Below, piece by piece: positions 56,923 to 64,000 of a DNA stretch of 64,000 nt (position 1 is its first letter; each line of letters begins with the position of its first letter). The DNA is from Clostridium sp. (lineage in GTDB: Bacteria; Bacillota; Clostridia; Lachnospirales; Lachnospiraceae). The DNA is taken from the NCBI GenBank assembly GCA_023664605.1, contig JAMPFF010000001.1:1-64000 (forward strand), in the 5' to 3' direction. A program made the position numbers and the translations under genes. The notes under the pieces are model-generated. The model was not told the DNA's origin. It saw nothing but the letters and a program-made list of their open reading frames with translations, and did no database searches.

Positions 56923-58389
56923 ATGAATTTTTTACCCACTTTAGATGATGTCCAAAAAATTGCCGCCACAGGCGAGTATAAAGTCGTGCCGGTAAGCTGT
57001 GAAGTGCTCTCGGATATCTGCACACCGATTGAAGCGGTAAGAATCCTGAAAAATGTATCGACCCACTGTTATATGCTGGAATCGGTTGCCGAAAAGGAAA
57101 AATGGGGACGCTACACATTTCTCGGCTTTGACCCCAAACTGGAAATCACCTGTATAGACGGTGAAATGAAAGCCGGTAACGTTTCCATCAAAACCGACAA
57201 TCCGTCTGCATTCCTGCGCCAGATTCTTGCCGATTATAAAAGCCCCTGCTTTGACTATCTTCCGTCTTTTACGGGCGGTCTGGTCGGCTATTTTGCCTAC
57301 GATTATCAGGGCTATCACGAACCGGCGGTCAGGATAAAAACGGTCGATACTGAATCGTTTAAGGACGTTGATTTAATGCTTTTTGACAAAGTTATCGCCT
57401 TTGATAACTTCCGCCAGAAAATTATATTCATCGTCAATATGCCGTTAGAGGATATCAAAGTCGGCTACAACAAAGCGGTTATGGAATTAAAACAACTGTG
57501 CAGTCTGCTCCGCACGGGGGAAAAGAAAAAAGAACCCGCCGGGAAACTGCTTGGCGAAGTTACGCCTCTATTTGACAAGGCGCGTTACTGCGAAATGGTG
57601 GAAAAGGCAAAACATCATATCCATGAGGGCGATATTTTCCAAATCGTACTTTCCAACCGTTTAAGCGCCCCTTTTGAGGGCAGCCTGTTCGATACATACA
57701 GGGTGCTTCGCACCATCAACCCGTCGCCTTATATGTTCTATTTTTCAGGAACGGACGTTGAAGTTGCGGGAGCTTCCCCGGAAACGCTTGTAAAACTGGA
57801 AAACGGCATACTTCACACATTCCCGCTTGCCGGAACAAGACCCAGAGGCAAAACGGAGGAGGAGGACAACGCGCTGGAAACAGAACTTCTCGCCGACGAA
57901 AAGGAACTTGCCGAACACAATATGCTGGTCGATTTAGGTCGCAATGACCTTGGTAAAATAAGTAAATTCGGCAGCGTACAGGTAGAAAAGCTGCATTCCA
58001 TCGAACGTTACTCTCACGTTATGCACATTGGTTCTACTGTCAGGGGGCAAATCCGTGAGGATTACGACGCGCTGGACGCCATCGAGGCGGTTCTGCCCGC
58101 CGGAACGCTCTCCGGCGCACCGAAAATCCGCGCCTGCCAGCTTATCGGCGAATTGGAAAACAACAAGCGCGGCATATACGGCGGCGCCATCGGTTATATT
58201 GATTTTACCGGCAATATGGACACCTGTATCGCTATCCGCATTGCCTATAAGAAAAACGGCAAGGTCTTTGTCAGAAGCGGAGCGGGCATTGTCGCCGATT
58301 CCATAGCCGAAAAAGAATATGAGGAATGTATCAACAAGGCAAAAGCCGTTGTCAACGCGCTGACGCTTGCAGAGGAGGTGGATTTATGA
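56923..58389 (+). CDS. trpE: Anthranilate synthase component I
   Basis: Starting at MNFLPTLDDVQKIAATGEYK gives 488 residues, a normal TrpE length. The chorismate-binding domain motifs GDIFQIVLSNR, FAGTRPRGKT-like (PLAGTRPRGKTEEEDNALE), LVDLGRNDLGK and the end IDFTGNMDTCIAIRIAY are intact. It makes anthranilate from chorismate with ammonia supplied by TrpG. Its TGA overlaps the trpG ATG. PabB is less likely, because trpD follows. Confidence 0.93.
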   Translation: MNFLPTLDDVQKIAATGEYKVVPVSCEVLSDICTPIEAVRILKNVSTHCYMLESVAEKEKWGRYTFLGFDPKLEITCIDGEMKAGNVSIKTDNPSAFLRQILADYKSPCFDYLPSFTGGLVGYFAYDYQGYHEPAVRIKTVDTESFKDVDLMLFDKVIAFDNFRQKIIFIVNMPLEDIKVGYNKAVMELKQLCSLLRTGEKKKEPAGKLLGEVTPLFDKARYCEMVEKAKHHIHEGDIFQIVLSNRLSAPFEGSLFDTYRVLRTINPSPYMFYFSGTDVEVAGASPETLVKLENGILHTFPLAGTRPRGKTEEEDNALETELLADEKELAEHNMLVDLGRNDLGKISKFGSVQVEKLHSIERYSHVMHIGSTVRGQIREDYDALDAIEAVLPAGTLSGAPKIRACQLIGELENNKRGIYGGAIGYIDFTGNMDTCIAIRIAYKKNGKVFVRSGAGIVADSIAEKEYEECINKAKAVVNALTLAEEVDL

Positions 58390-58961
58390 TTCTGCTCATA
58401 GACAACTACGACAGTTTTTCCTATAACCTCTATCAGCTTATCGGGGAAATCAACCCCGACATTAAAGTCATCCGTAACGACGAGATGAGCGTCGATGAAG
58501 TCAGGGCGTTACAGCCTGAGCGCATTATCCTTTCCCCCGGTCCGGGCAGACCGGAGGACGCGGGCATTACCATGGAGGCTGCCAAAACGCTCGGAAAAGA
58601 AATTCCCGTTCTCGGCGTCTGCCTCGGTCATCAAGCTATCTGCGCGGCTTTTGGCGCGACCGTCACCTACGCAAAGGAGTTGATGCACGGAAAACAGTCC
58701 GTTGTTACCTTTGATTCCGACTGCCCACTATTTAAAGGCTGCCCCGAACACGCGCCCGTGGCGCGTTACCATTCCCTTGCGGCAGACGCAGCGACCATTC
58801 CCGAAGAACTGAAAGTAACTGCCGTTACAGCCGATAACGAAGTAATGGCGGTTCAGCATAAAACCTATCCCATTTTCGGCGTACAGTTCCATCCCGAATC
58901 CATTATGACGCCGGACGGGAAAACCATGCTATATCATTTTATAAAGGAGATATCACTATGA
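58386..58961 (+). CDS. trpG: Anthranilate synthase component II (glutamine amidotransferase)
   Basis: This 191-residue class I glutamine amidotransferase has the catalytic Cys in [14 protein letters not shown] and the His/Glu pair in [10 protein letters not shown]. It supplies ammonia to TrpE. Both ends show ATGA overlaps with trpE and trpD, so translation is coupled. A dual role in folate synthesis as PabA is possible. Confidence 0.93.
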   Translation: MILLIDNYDSFSYNLYQLIGEINPDIKVIRNDEMSVDEVRALQPERIILSPGPGRPEDAGITMEAAKTLGKEIPVLGVCLGHQAICAAFGATVTYAKELMHGKQSVVTFDSDCPLFKGCPEHAPVARYHSLAADAATIPEELKVTAVTADNEVMAVQHKTYPIFGVQFHPESIMTPDGKTMLYHFIKEISL

Positions 58962-59977
58962 TTAAAGAAGCCATCGTAAAAATCGTGAATAAGGAGGACC
59001 TCACCTACGACGAGGCGTATACCGTCATGAACGAAATCATGAGCGGAGAGACAACGCCGACCCAGAACGCCGCTTTTCTTGCCGCGCTTTCCACCAAAAG
59101 CACAAGAGCGGAGACAACGGATGAAATTGCCGGATGCGCCGCCGCCATGAGAGACCACGCAACCAAGGTAGAGACCGATATGGAACTGTTTGAAATCGTC
59201 GGAACGGGCGGCGACAACGCACACAGTTTTAATATTTCCACCACTTCCGCCCTCGTCTGCGCAGCAGGCGGCATGAAAGTTGCCAAACACGGCAACCGTG
59301 CGGCTTCCTCCCAATGCGGAACCGCGGACTGCTTAGAGGCGCTTGGCGTCAATATCGAGCAGAGTCCGGAAAAATGTATCGAACTTTTAAAAGAGGTCGG
59401 AATGTGTTTCTTTTTCGCACAGAAATACCATACTTCCATGAAATATGTAGGCGCTATCCGTAAAGAGCTCGGATTCCGCACCGTATTCAATATTCTTGGT
59501 CCTCTCACCAACCCCGGAAGCCCGGCTATGCAGCTTCTCGGCGTATATGACGAATATCTTGCCGCGCCGCTTGCACAGGTTTTGATAAGCCTTGGCGTCA
59601 AACGCGGCATGGTCGTATACGGTCAGGACAAATTGGACGAAATCTCCATGAGCGCGCCCACCACCGTCTGCGAAATCAAAGACGGCTGGTTTAAATCTTA
59701 TACGATTACACCGGAGCAATTCGGATTTGCGCGCTGCAGCAAAGCCGACCTTGCAGGCGGTACACCCGCAGAAAACGCGCAAATCGTCCTCGATATCTTA
59801 AACGGTGAAAAAGGTCATAAACGTAACGCGGTCTTAATGAACGCCGGAGCGGCTCTCTACATCGGCGGGAAAGCCGAAAACATGGCGGACGGCATCCGCC
59901 GCGCCGCAGAACTGATTGATTCCGGCAAAGTCATGGAGACTTTGCAAAAGTTAAAGGAAATAAGCAACCGCGCTTAA
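58958..59977 (+). CDS. trpD: Anthranilate phosphoribosyltransferase
   Basis: This 339-residue protein has the PRPP-binding motif [14 protein letters not shown], the KHGNRAASS loop and the [20 protein letters not shown] region. It attaches phosphoribose to anthranilate. It is the last gene of trpEGD here. The usual trpC, trpF, trpB and trpA do not follow; a terminator lies 13 bases after the stop. Confidence 0.95.
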   Translation: MIKEAIVKIVNKEDLTYDEAYTVMNEIMSGETTPTQNAAFLAALSTKSTRAETTDEIAGCAAAMRDHATKVETDMELFEIVGTGGDNAHSFNISTTSALVCAAGGMKVAKHGNRAASSQCGTADCLEALGVNIEQSPEKCIELLKEVGMCFFFAQKYHTSMKYVGAIRKELGFRTVFNILGPLTNPGSPAMQLLGVYDEYLAAPLAQVLISLGVKRGMVVYGQDKLDEISMSAPTTVCEIKDGWFKSYTITPEQFGFARCSKADLAGGTPAENAQIVLDILNGEKGHKRNAVLMNAGAALYIGGKAENMADGIRRAAELIDSGKVMETLQKLKEISNRA

Positions 59978-59989
59978 ATACAAATATAC

Positions 59990-60022
59990 AAAAAAGATGG
60001 CTGTTTTTAAGCCATCTTTTTT
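59990..60022. terminator. Bidirectional terminator after trpD
   Basis: AAAAAAGATGGCT and AGCCATCTTTTTT flank a T-rich loop. With a poly-T tail on both strands it can end trpD from the left and the DCD-fold gene from the right. Confidence 0.85.
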
Positions 60023-60065
60023 AATTTGGATGTTCCAAGACTGTTTTTACATTCTTGCTTCAATA

Positions 60066-61046
60066 CTATAACCATCCTTCCACCAATGCCACAATCACTC
60101 CTGCCAGTACTGTAACTAAAAACGTTGCAACTATTGCTCCTATTTTTCCTTTTATTCCCGCCTCAGCATTTTTCTTAATAATACTGTCTTTTATTTCGTC
60201 CGAATTCTTTCCTATTTTTTGAATATCTTCCTGCATTCTATCTAACTTCAAATCCGTTTTAACAGTTTTGCTATCAAGTTCCCTTAATTGCATTTCGACA
60301 GAAGAAAATCTATCACTTAACGACTTATTTTCCTGCTCTCTTTTCGTTGATTCTTTTAAAAGGTCATTTGCAATCTGACTGACCTTTTCTTTTAATCCGC
60401 GAACATCTTCACCTAATTGCCCTTGACTTTCCCGAAACGCTTTCTGCAATTCTTTCAATTCTATCTCAAGATTTTGCGGATTTACAGGTTTATATTTTTC
60501 AATAAGAGTTAAAAGCTTTTCCGGAAAAGACTCTATAGAAGTAGGCTTTTTATACTCTGAAAGCATTTCCTCATTGGTCAATTCAAAAAAATTTGCTGCC
60601 ACAATTTTGGTTCCCGGACTCAAAGTGTATGGTGTTCCTGCAACATTTCTCAATCCAAATACTAAATATCCCTCATAGCCTGGATCAATCGTTAATCCTC
60701 CCATTAGCTCTATTCCATCTTGTGCTAAACTCCGCTTTGGACTCAATTGCGCGTAAACATTAGATGGCAAAACCAACCTTTCCCGGCTCAACACAAAAAC
60801 CACCTCTCCCGGCTCTACTACAGCTTTTCTAATATCTTCAGCGCTTTTTAAATCCTTTTCATAATCCATAACCCGTCCAAAATACGCCTTTAAGAAGTTG
60901 CTGCCTAATCTAAAATCGTATTTTATTCCCTCCGCACAAAACAAATCACCATTTATAATGACTGTCTCTTCCTGAACCCATTCCCTGATTTGATTTTCTG
61001 TTATCACTTTAGACATATTCACATACCCCTCATGTGCCTTATTCAT
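60066..61046 (-). CDS. DCD/dUTPase-fold protein fused to coiled coil and C-terminal membrane helix
   Basis: This 326-residue protein has three parts. Residues 10-160 look like a dCTP deaminase/dUTPase-type fold (PGEVVFVLSRERLVLPSNVY, KRSLAQDG at 104-111, IDPGYEG at 120-126, PGTKIVAANFFEL). Residues 185-290 are a long coiled coil. A single hydrophobic segment ends the protein (KGKIGAIVATFLVTVLAGVI). Against the E. coli Dcd motif RSSLAR the match is KRSLAQ, and the catalytic Glu position in the next strand appears to be Gly (YLVFGLRN). It is therefore probably not an active deaminase. AGGAGG lies eight bases before this ATG. Confidence 0.75.
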   Translation of the reverse strand: MNKAHEGYVNMSKVITENQIREWVQEETVIINGDLFCAEGIKYDFRLGSNFLKAYFGRVMDYEKDLKSAEDIRKAVVEPGEVVFVLSRERLVLPSNVYAQLSPKRSLAQDGIELMGGLTIDPGYEGYLVFGLRNVAGTPYTLSPGTKIVAANFFELTNEEMLSEYKKPTSIESFPEKLLTLIEKYKPVNPQNLEIELKELQKAFRESQGQLGEDVRGLKEKVSQIANDLLKESTKREQENKSLSDRFSSVEMQLRELDSKTVKTDLKLDRMQEDIQKIGKNSDEIKDSIIKKNAEAGIKGKIGAIVATFLVTVLAGVIVALVEGWL

Positions 61047-61256
61047 TTCCTGTACCTCCTATTGTTCATGGATACCTTTCATTAAAATCATAACTTATCC
61101 GGTGTACAATAAATGGAACAGTAATTCATTTTATCTATAACAATATATTGTATCTTGCGTTATCCTTATCGCATTATATTGATGCATTCATGATTTGTTT
61201 TCATTATAAATATTCACATACTACATGTCAAGGCTAACAAGACTTAATCAAGATAT

Positions 61257-61350
61257 TCCTATTATCTACAGCAGTCCTGCCAAACAAATGAGAATCTTTC
61301 CGGCAGAACTGCCTGATTATGCATAGTGCATATAAGAATCAAGATTTATT
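61257..61350. repeat. Direct repeat with twin mini hairpins, copy 1
   Basis: The 66 bases 61257-61322 match 63321-63386 with two mismatches. They contain GCAG-TC-CTGC and GGCAG-AA-CTGCC hairpins. A second shared block, ATATAAGAATCAAGATTT, follows at 61330-61347 and at 63430-63447, with about 36 extra bases between the blocks in copy 2. The 333-base gap 61047-61379 holds only this repeat. Confidence 0.85.
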
Positions 61351-61379
61351 TCCCTATATTTCTCCACCAATACCAAACT

Positions 61380-61694
61380 CTATCTAACTAACATTTGTAA
61401 TGCCATTAACAAGCCCGAAGATACCACATTACTCATAACATTAGTGAAAAAATTATCCTTATTCTTTTGAATAAATCCTTTCAAACCTGCTTCATCTTTT
61501 TTTCTTACAATTTTCTCAAACTCAGATATCGTTTGTATACCCGCCTTATCAAATACTGTATCCTTGTTATACGCAGAAAGAAACGATTCTAATTCATCCC
61601 AGTCTCTACTTTCTAACTGTCTGACTATTTCAACATTTTTATACTCATTAAACGTCTGGCTGCCAATTTTACTATTATTAATATTAATTTGCAT
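61380..61694 (-). CDS. Small protein, second gene of a two-gene accessory unit
   Basis: The protein has 104 residues. It starts with a strand-rich segment (ININNSKIGSQTFNEYKN) and continues with a charged helical middle and a hydrophobic C-terminus (about residues 83-104, FFTNVMSNVVSSGLLMALQM). The first segment matches the last segment of the upstream gene product (INMENCTIESCSINEYKDN). AAAGGA overlaps the stop of the upstream gene, so the two are coupled. The family is not recognised. Confidence 0.6.
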   Translation of the reverse strand: MQININNSKIGSQTFNEYKNVEIVRQLESRDWDELESFLSAYNKDTVFDKAGIQTISEFEKIVRKKDEAGLKGFIQKNKDNFFTNVMSNVVSSGLLMALQMLVR

Positions 61695-61699
61695 AATCT

Positions 61700-62197
61700 T
61701 TATCCTTTGAATATATTATCTTTGTACTCATTTATAGAACATGATTCTATCGTGCAGTTTTCCATATTAATTCTGTATCCACTGCCAGAGTTAATACAAT
61801 TAACAATAGTCTCCATAATCTCGATTGAAAAATTATGATTGGCACAATATAAATATATGGTTTCTCCTGAATTCAAACTCAAAACCAAATATTCGCCCCT
61901 GTCTTCATTCTCTTGTGTTATTCGATAAATAATCCATCCCCCCAATACTGCTATCGCCAATCCAATTAATATTAGTATTGCGTTTTTCGTAAAAAGACAA
62001 CATAGTCCAAATAAAATCATTGCAAATGTGTATAATGGATATGGCTGTTTAGGTGAAGCTGCTGTTCTCATCCTTGAAATATTGGGCAATGAAATCATTG
62101 TTTCATTATAAATAAAAACATTTTGGTCAATCTTCAATTCTTTAGTAATGATTTTTTCCTGTTGATTGTTTCCTATATTTACCTTTGCATCATTCAT
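61700..62197 (-). CDS. Membrane protein with PH-like ends, first gene of a two-gene accessory unit
   Basis: The protein has 165 residues. Two membrane helices (about residues 57-93) lie between two cytoplasmic parts; NVFIYNETMISLPNISRMRT and EYLVLSLNSGETIYLYCANH look like the halves of a DUF6232-type beta domain. The N-terminus has VNIGNNQ, and the C-terminus has INMENCTIESCSINEYKDN, nearly the same as the start of the next protein. AAGGAAGG precedes the ATG. It is AT-rich like its neighbours. Function is unknown. Its sharing of a motif with its partner suggests direct contact. Confidence 0.6.
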   Translation of the reverse strand: MNDAKVNIGNNQQEKIITKELKIDQNVFIYNETMISLPNISRMRTAASPKQPYPLYTFAMILFGLCCLFTKNAILILIGLAIAVLGGWIIYRITQENEDRGEYLVLSLNSGETIYLYCANHNFSIEIMETIVNCINSGSGYRINMENCTIESCSINEYKDNIFKG

Positions 62198-62330
62198 GTA
62201 TATTTCCTTCCTTTTATCAATGATTTTAATAACTTAATTATATTCTATCATTTACTAAAGGAATTTTTTCTTCATATTTTGACAATAATCATGCTATTTT
62301 TGCTCTTAAAGACTTCTTTTTTCTTCACTT

Positions 62331-63200
62331 CTACATTCTTGCCTCAAACTCCGCAATGCTTGATGCCCTTGCTGCGGCTTTAAGCCATCTGCCGATAACA
62401 TCCATATTCGTTTCCTGCTGAAGCTTCTGCATGATTCGCTGCGGAACTTTTCCAAGTTCTTCCAGCAGCTCTATTGTACTCTCGATTTTCCCCTCTATGA
62501 TACCTTCTCGTCTGATTCTGTCTGCAATTTCACACATGATGTTCACTCCTTCTTTCTGCATCTTAAAATAATGTACTCGTTCCACAATTCTTGGAAAATT
62601 CACTGTTTGATATAACGGGTCAGAATTTTCCATATATCTTAATAATTCATTTATCTTTTCATCTTCTGTCGGATATTCCAGATTGAAATACCTCTCATGC
62701 AGGCCATTATCCATATCTATAACAGTTTCATTTGCAGTCCTTTCACCCGCAGTCGCTTTGTCTATAACTCTGCCCTTTCCATATGCCATTCTATGTACCT
62801 GGTAATCACCTCTGCGTCCGCCGATAAAATCCTTTCTGGTAATGTATATGATTGTCACGTCCGGCAGTTCATAGTAGTCTTTACCCTTTTCCAAAATACT
62901 CATATCAATACTTGACAGATAGTAACGGCTCCTTTTAAGCGGTGCAGTTTCTTGGTACATCTGCAATTCGGCATTAATCAGCCTCCCGAATATATCTTCC
63001 GCCAGAATATCCAATTCCACAGAATGTTTTTCCAGATTTCGTATGGTATGCTGTGTCTGCACATTTTTAAGGACAATCGTTTCATCACATAAAAGAATGC
63101 GGCACAACTCCTGACAAGCTACGATATCTTCAAACACCTTTCCGGCAAACAAGTCGCTTGTCAGGTTGAATTCCTGCAGTATCTGCTGTTTTTCTTGCAA
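62331..63200 (-). CDS. PD-(D/E)XK nuclease family transposase (Rpn-like)
   Basis: Starting at TTG 63200 (AGGAGG eight bases upstream) gives 289 residues; a GTG at 63221 is also in frame. The motifs SVELDILAEDIFGRLINAEL followed by Gln show the Asp and E-x-Q of the PDDEXK_2 family, and PDVTIIYITRKDF and the DMDNGLHERYFNLEYP region also fit. Members are annotated as putative transposases or recombination-promoting nucleases. The gene looks full length. It lies inside the pair of 66-bp direct repeats. Confidence 0.75.
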   Translation of the reverse strand: MQEKQQILQEFNLTSDLFAGKVFEDIVACQELCRILLCDETIVLKNVQTQHTIRNLEKHSVELDILAEDIFGRLINAELQMYQETAPLKRSRYYLSSIDMSILEKGKDYYELPDVTIIYITRKDFIGGRRGDYQVHRMAYGKGRVIDKATAGERTANETVIDMDNGLHERYFNLEYPTEDEKINELLRYMENSDPLYQTVNFPRIVERVHYFKMQKEGVNIMCEIADRIRREGIIEGKIESTIELLEELGKVPQRIMQKLQQETNMDVIGRWLKAAARASSIAEFEARM

Positions 63201-63320
63201 GATAGTTTCCTCCTTATCCACTTAATGCAGGAGTCTGCTATCAGAACAGAAAATAAATGAAGCATATAATGCACTTTCAAATGCTATTTTTACTTATCCA
63301 CTCTACAGGAGGTCAATTTA

Positions 63321-63450
63321 TTTCTATTATCTACAGCAGTCCTGCCAAACAAATGTGAATCTTTCCGGCAGAACTGCCTGATTATGTACTGTGCCACGGA
63401 TGAGTACCAAAAAGAAAAGCACAATACATATATAAGAATCAAGATTTGTT
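63321..63450. repeat. Direct repeat with twin mini hairpins, copy 2
   Basis: Positions 63321-63386 match 61257-61322 at 64 of 66 bases, same orientation. The second block at 63430-63447 also matches. Between the blocks copy 2 has an extra AT-rich stretch. The wider gap 63222-63552 holds no gene that I can support. Confidence 0.85.
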
Positions 63451-63552
63451 TTTTGTTATTTTTATAACGGTATTATAACACAAGGTAATTATGTTTGCAA
63501 TATATTTTGCAAACTTTTATGAACGAATTATCGTTTTTACAAATCAAATAAT

Positions 63553-64000
63553 TTACACTATTTCTCTTTCTCTAGGTACAGCATACATAACCAGCTCTGC
63601 ATTACCCAAGCGATTATTATATGATGGTGCATATTTTCTAAACATAATCTTGTATTTATCCACTATCTCATAAACCAACAATGGCAACTCTACGATATCT
63701 TCCGGTTTATGATATGCACATATTGCTAAAACAGGACGATTCTTCTTTATGCATTCTTTTAAGCCTATTATAACTTCCTTTTCCATACCTTCTATATCCA
63801 TATTTATTAAGGTTATTTTTTTATCTATATAATATTCTACACTGCTTTTATCCAGATATATATTTTTAAGTTCAATTTTATGAAGTAAATCATCCGGTAA
63901 AATATTTATATTCTTTCTCAGCTTTCGGTATGTATCTCCATCTCCTTCTACACCATATATCTTCTCAAATTGTTCTTTTCTATTTTCTATAAAATAGAAT
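63553..64000 (-). CDS. FkbM-family methyltransferase, C-terminal part (truncated by window edge)
   Basis: The frame stays open from 63553 to the right edge (about 148 residues visible). Sequence such as DKKITLINMDIEGMEKEVII and RPVLAICAYHKPEDIVELPL is typical of the SAM-dependent FkbM fold, where the D-x-E-G motif and the AxYHxxED segment are conserved. These enzymes methylate hydroxyl groups of sugars or natural products. The N-terminus lies outside the window. It is AT-rich and may belong to a surface-polysaccharide locus. Confidence 0.8.
   Translation of the reverse strand, partial: FYFIENRKEQFEKIYGVEGDGDTYRKLRKNINILPDDLLHKIELKNIYLDKSSVEYYIDKKITLINMDIEGMEKEVIIGLKECIKKNRPVLAICAYHKPEDIVELPLLVYEIVDKYKIMFRKYAPSYNNRLGNAELVMYAVPREREIV

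Noticed and set aside
60066-61046. Annotation as an active dCTP deaminase
   Set aside because: Key catalytic positions appear replaced, so only the fold is claimed.

Overview
The window looks like a chromosome segment of a motile, low-to-mid GC Firmicute of the Lachnospiraceae type (Clostridium cluster XIVa). The grounds are the ribosomal/RNA polymerase block in Firmicutes order, acidic C-terminal tails on RpoB and RpoC, a T-box in front of an aspS-gatCAB operon, LL-diaminopimelate aminotransferase (DapL) lysine synthesis, a PurO-type IMP cyclohydrolase beside a stand-alone AICAR formyltransferase, and flagellar proteins behind a sigma-28-like promoter. The genus is inference.

Layout. 1-2540 is an AT-rich accessory end. 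It holds the tail of an Xre-type regulator, then a three-gene RelA/SpoT-domain cassette lying between two copies of a hairpin plus GGCACC-N10-GGCACC motif. 2569-22680 is the translation/transcription core, all on the minus strand: rpmG-secE-nusG-rplK-rplA, a CapA-family gene, the L10 leader with rplJ-rplL, rpoB-rpoC, a chemoreceptor/PilZ fusion, then rpsL-rpsG-fusA and tuf. 22722-25038 is a small plus-strand flagellar block (FlxA-like, FliD-like). 25035-42771 is mixed metabolism and envelope: an acyl-CoA carboxyltransferase, HTH-glf, two tandem glycosyltransferases, ybaK, a deacetylase lipoprotein, a MATE exporter, a DUF3160-CapA pair, and purine genes (AICAR formyltransferase, IMP cyclohydrolase, guaB). 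42746-48270 is T-box-aspS-gatC-gatA-gatB. 48320-53144 is an envelope-signalling cluster with two ECF sigma factors, an anti-sigma-like protein, an unusual beta-rich protein and a vWA lipoprotein. 53227-56721 has dapF-dapL, an antitoxin-like gene and small membrane proteins. 56837-60022 is trpE-trpG-trpD closed by a terminator. 60066-64000 is a second AT-rich accessory end: a DCD/dUTPase-fold membrane protein, a two-gene unit whose proteins share a peptide motif, a PD-(D/E)XK transposase-family gene, a 66-bp direct repeat on either side of that set, and a partial FkbM methyltransferase.

The most interesting features not explained by ordinary genes are: (1) a family of intergenic composite hairpins, often with three-base loops of GCGAAGC or GCAAAGC type. 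One is a 139-bp cloverleaf between fusA and tuf, and two related copies bracket rplL; (2) the RelA/SpoT three-gene cassette between att-like repeats; (3) the 60-63.4 kb region, with a probable dead DCD-fold membrane protein, a shared INxxN-type motif in adjacent proteins and a 66-bp direct repeat. Start codons were chosen by ribosome-binding-site spacing and family length, so several differ from the longest open frame.
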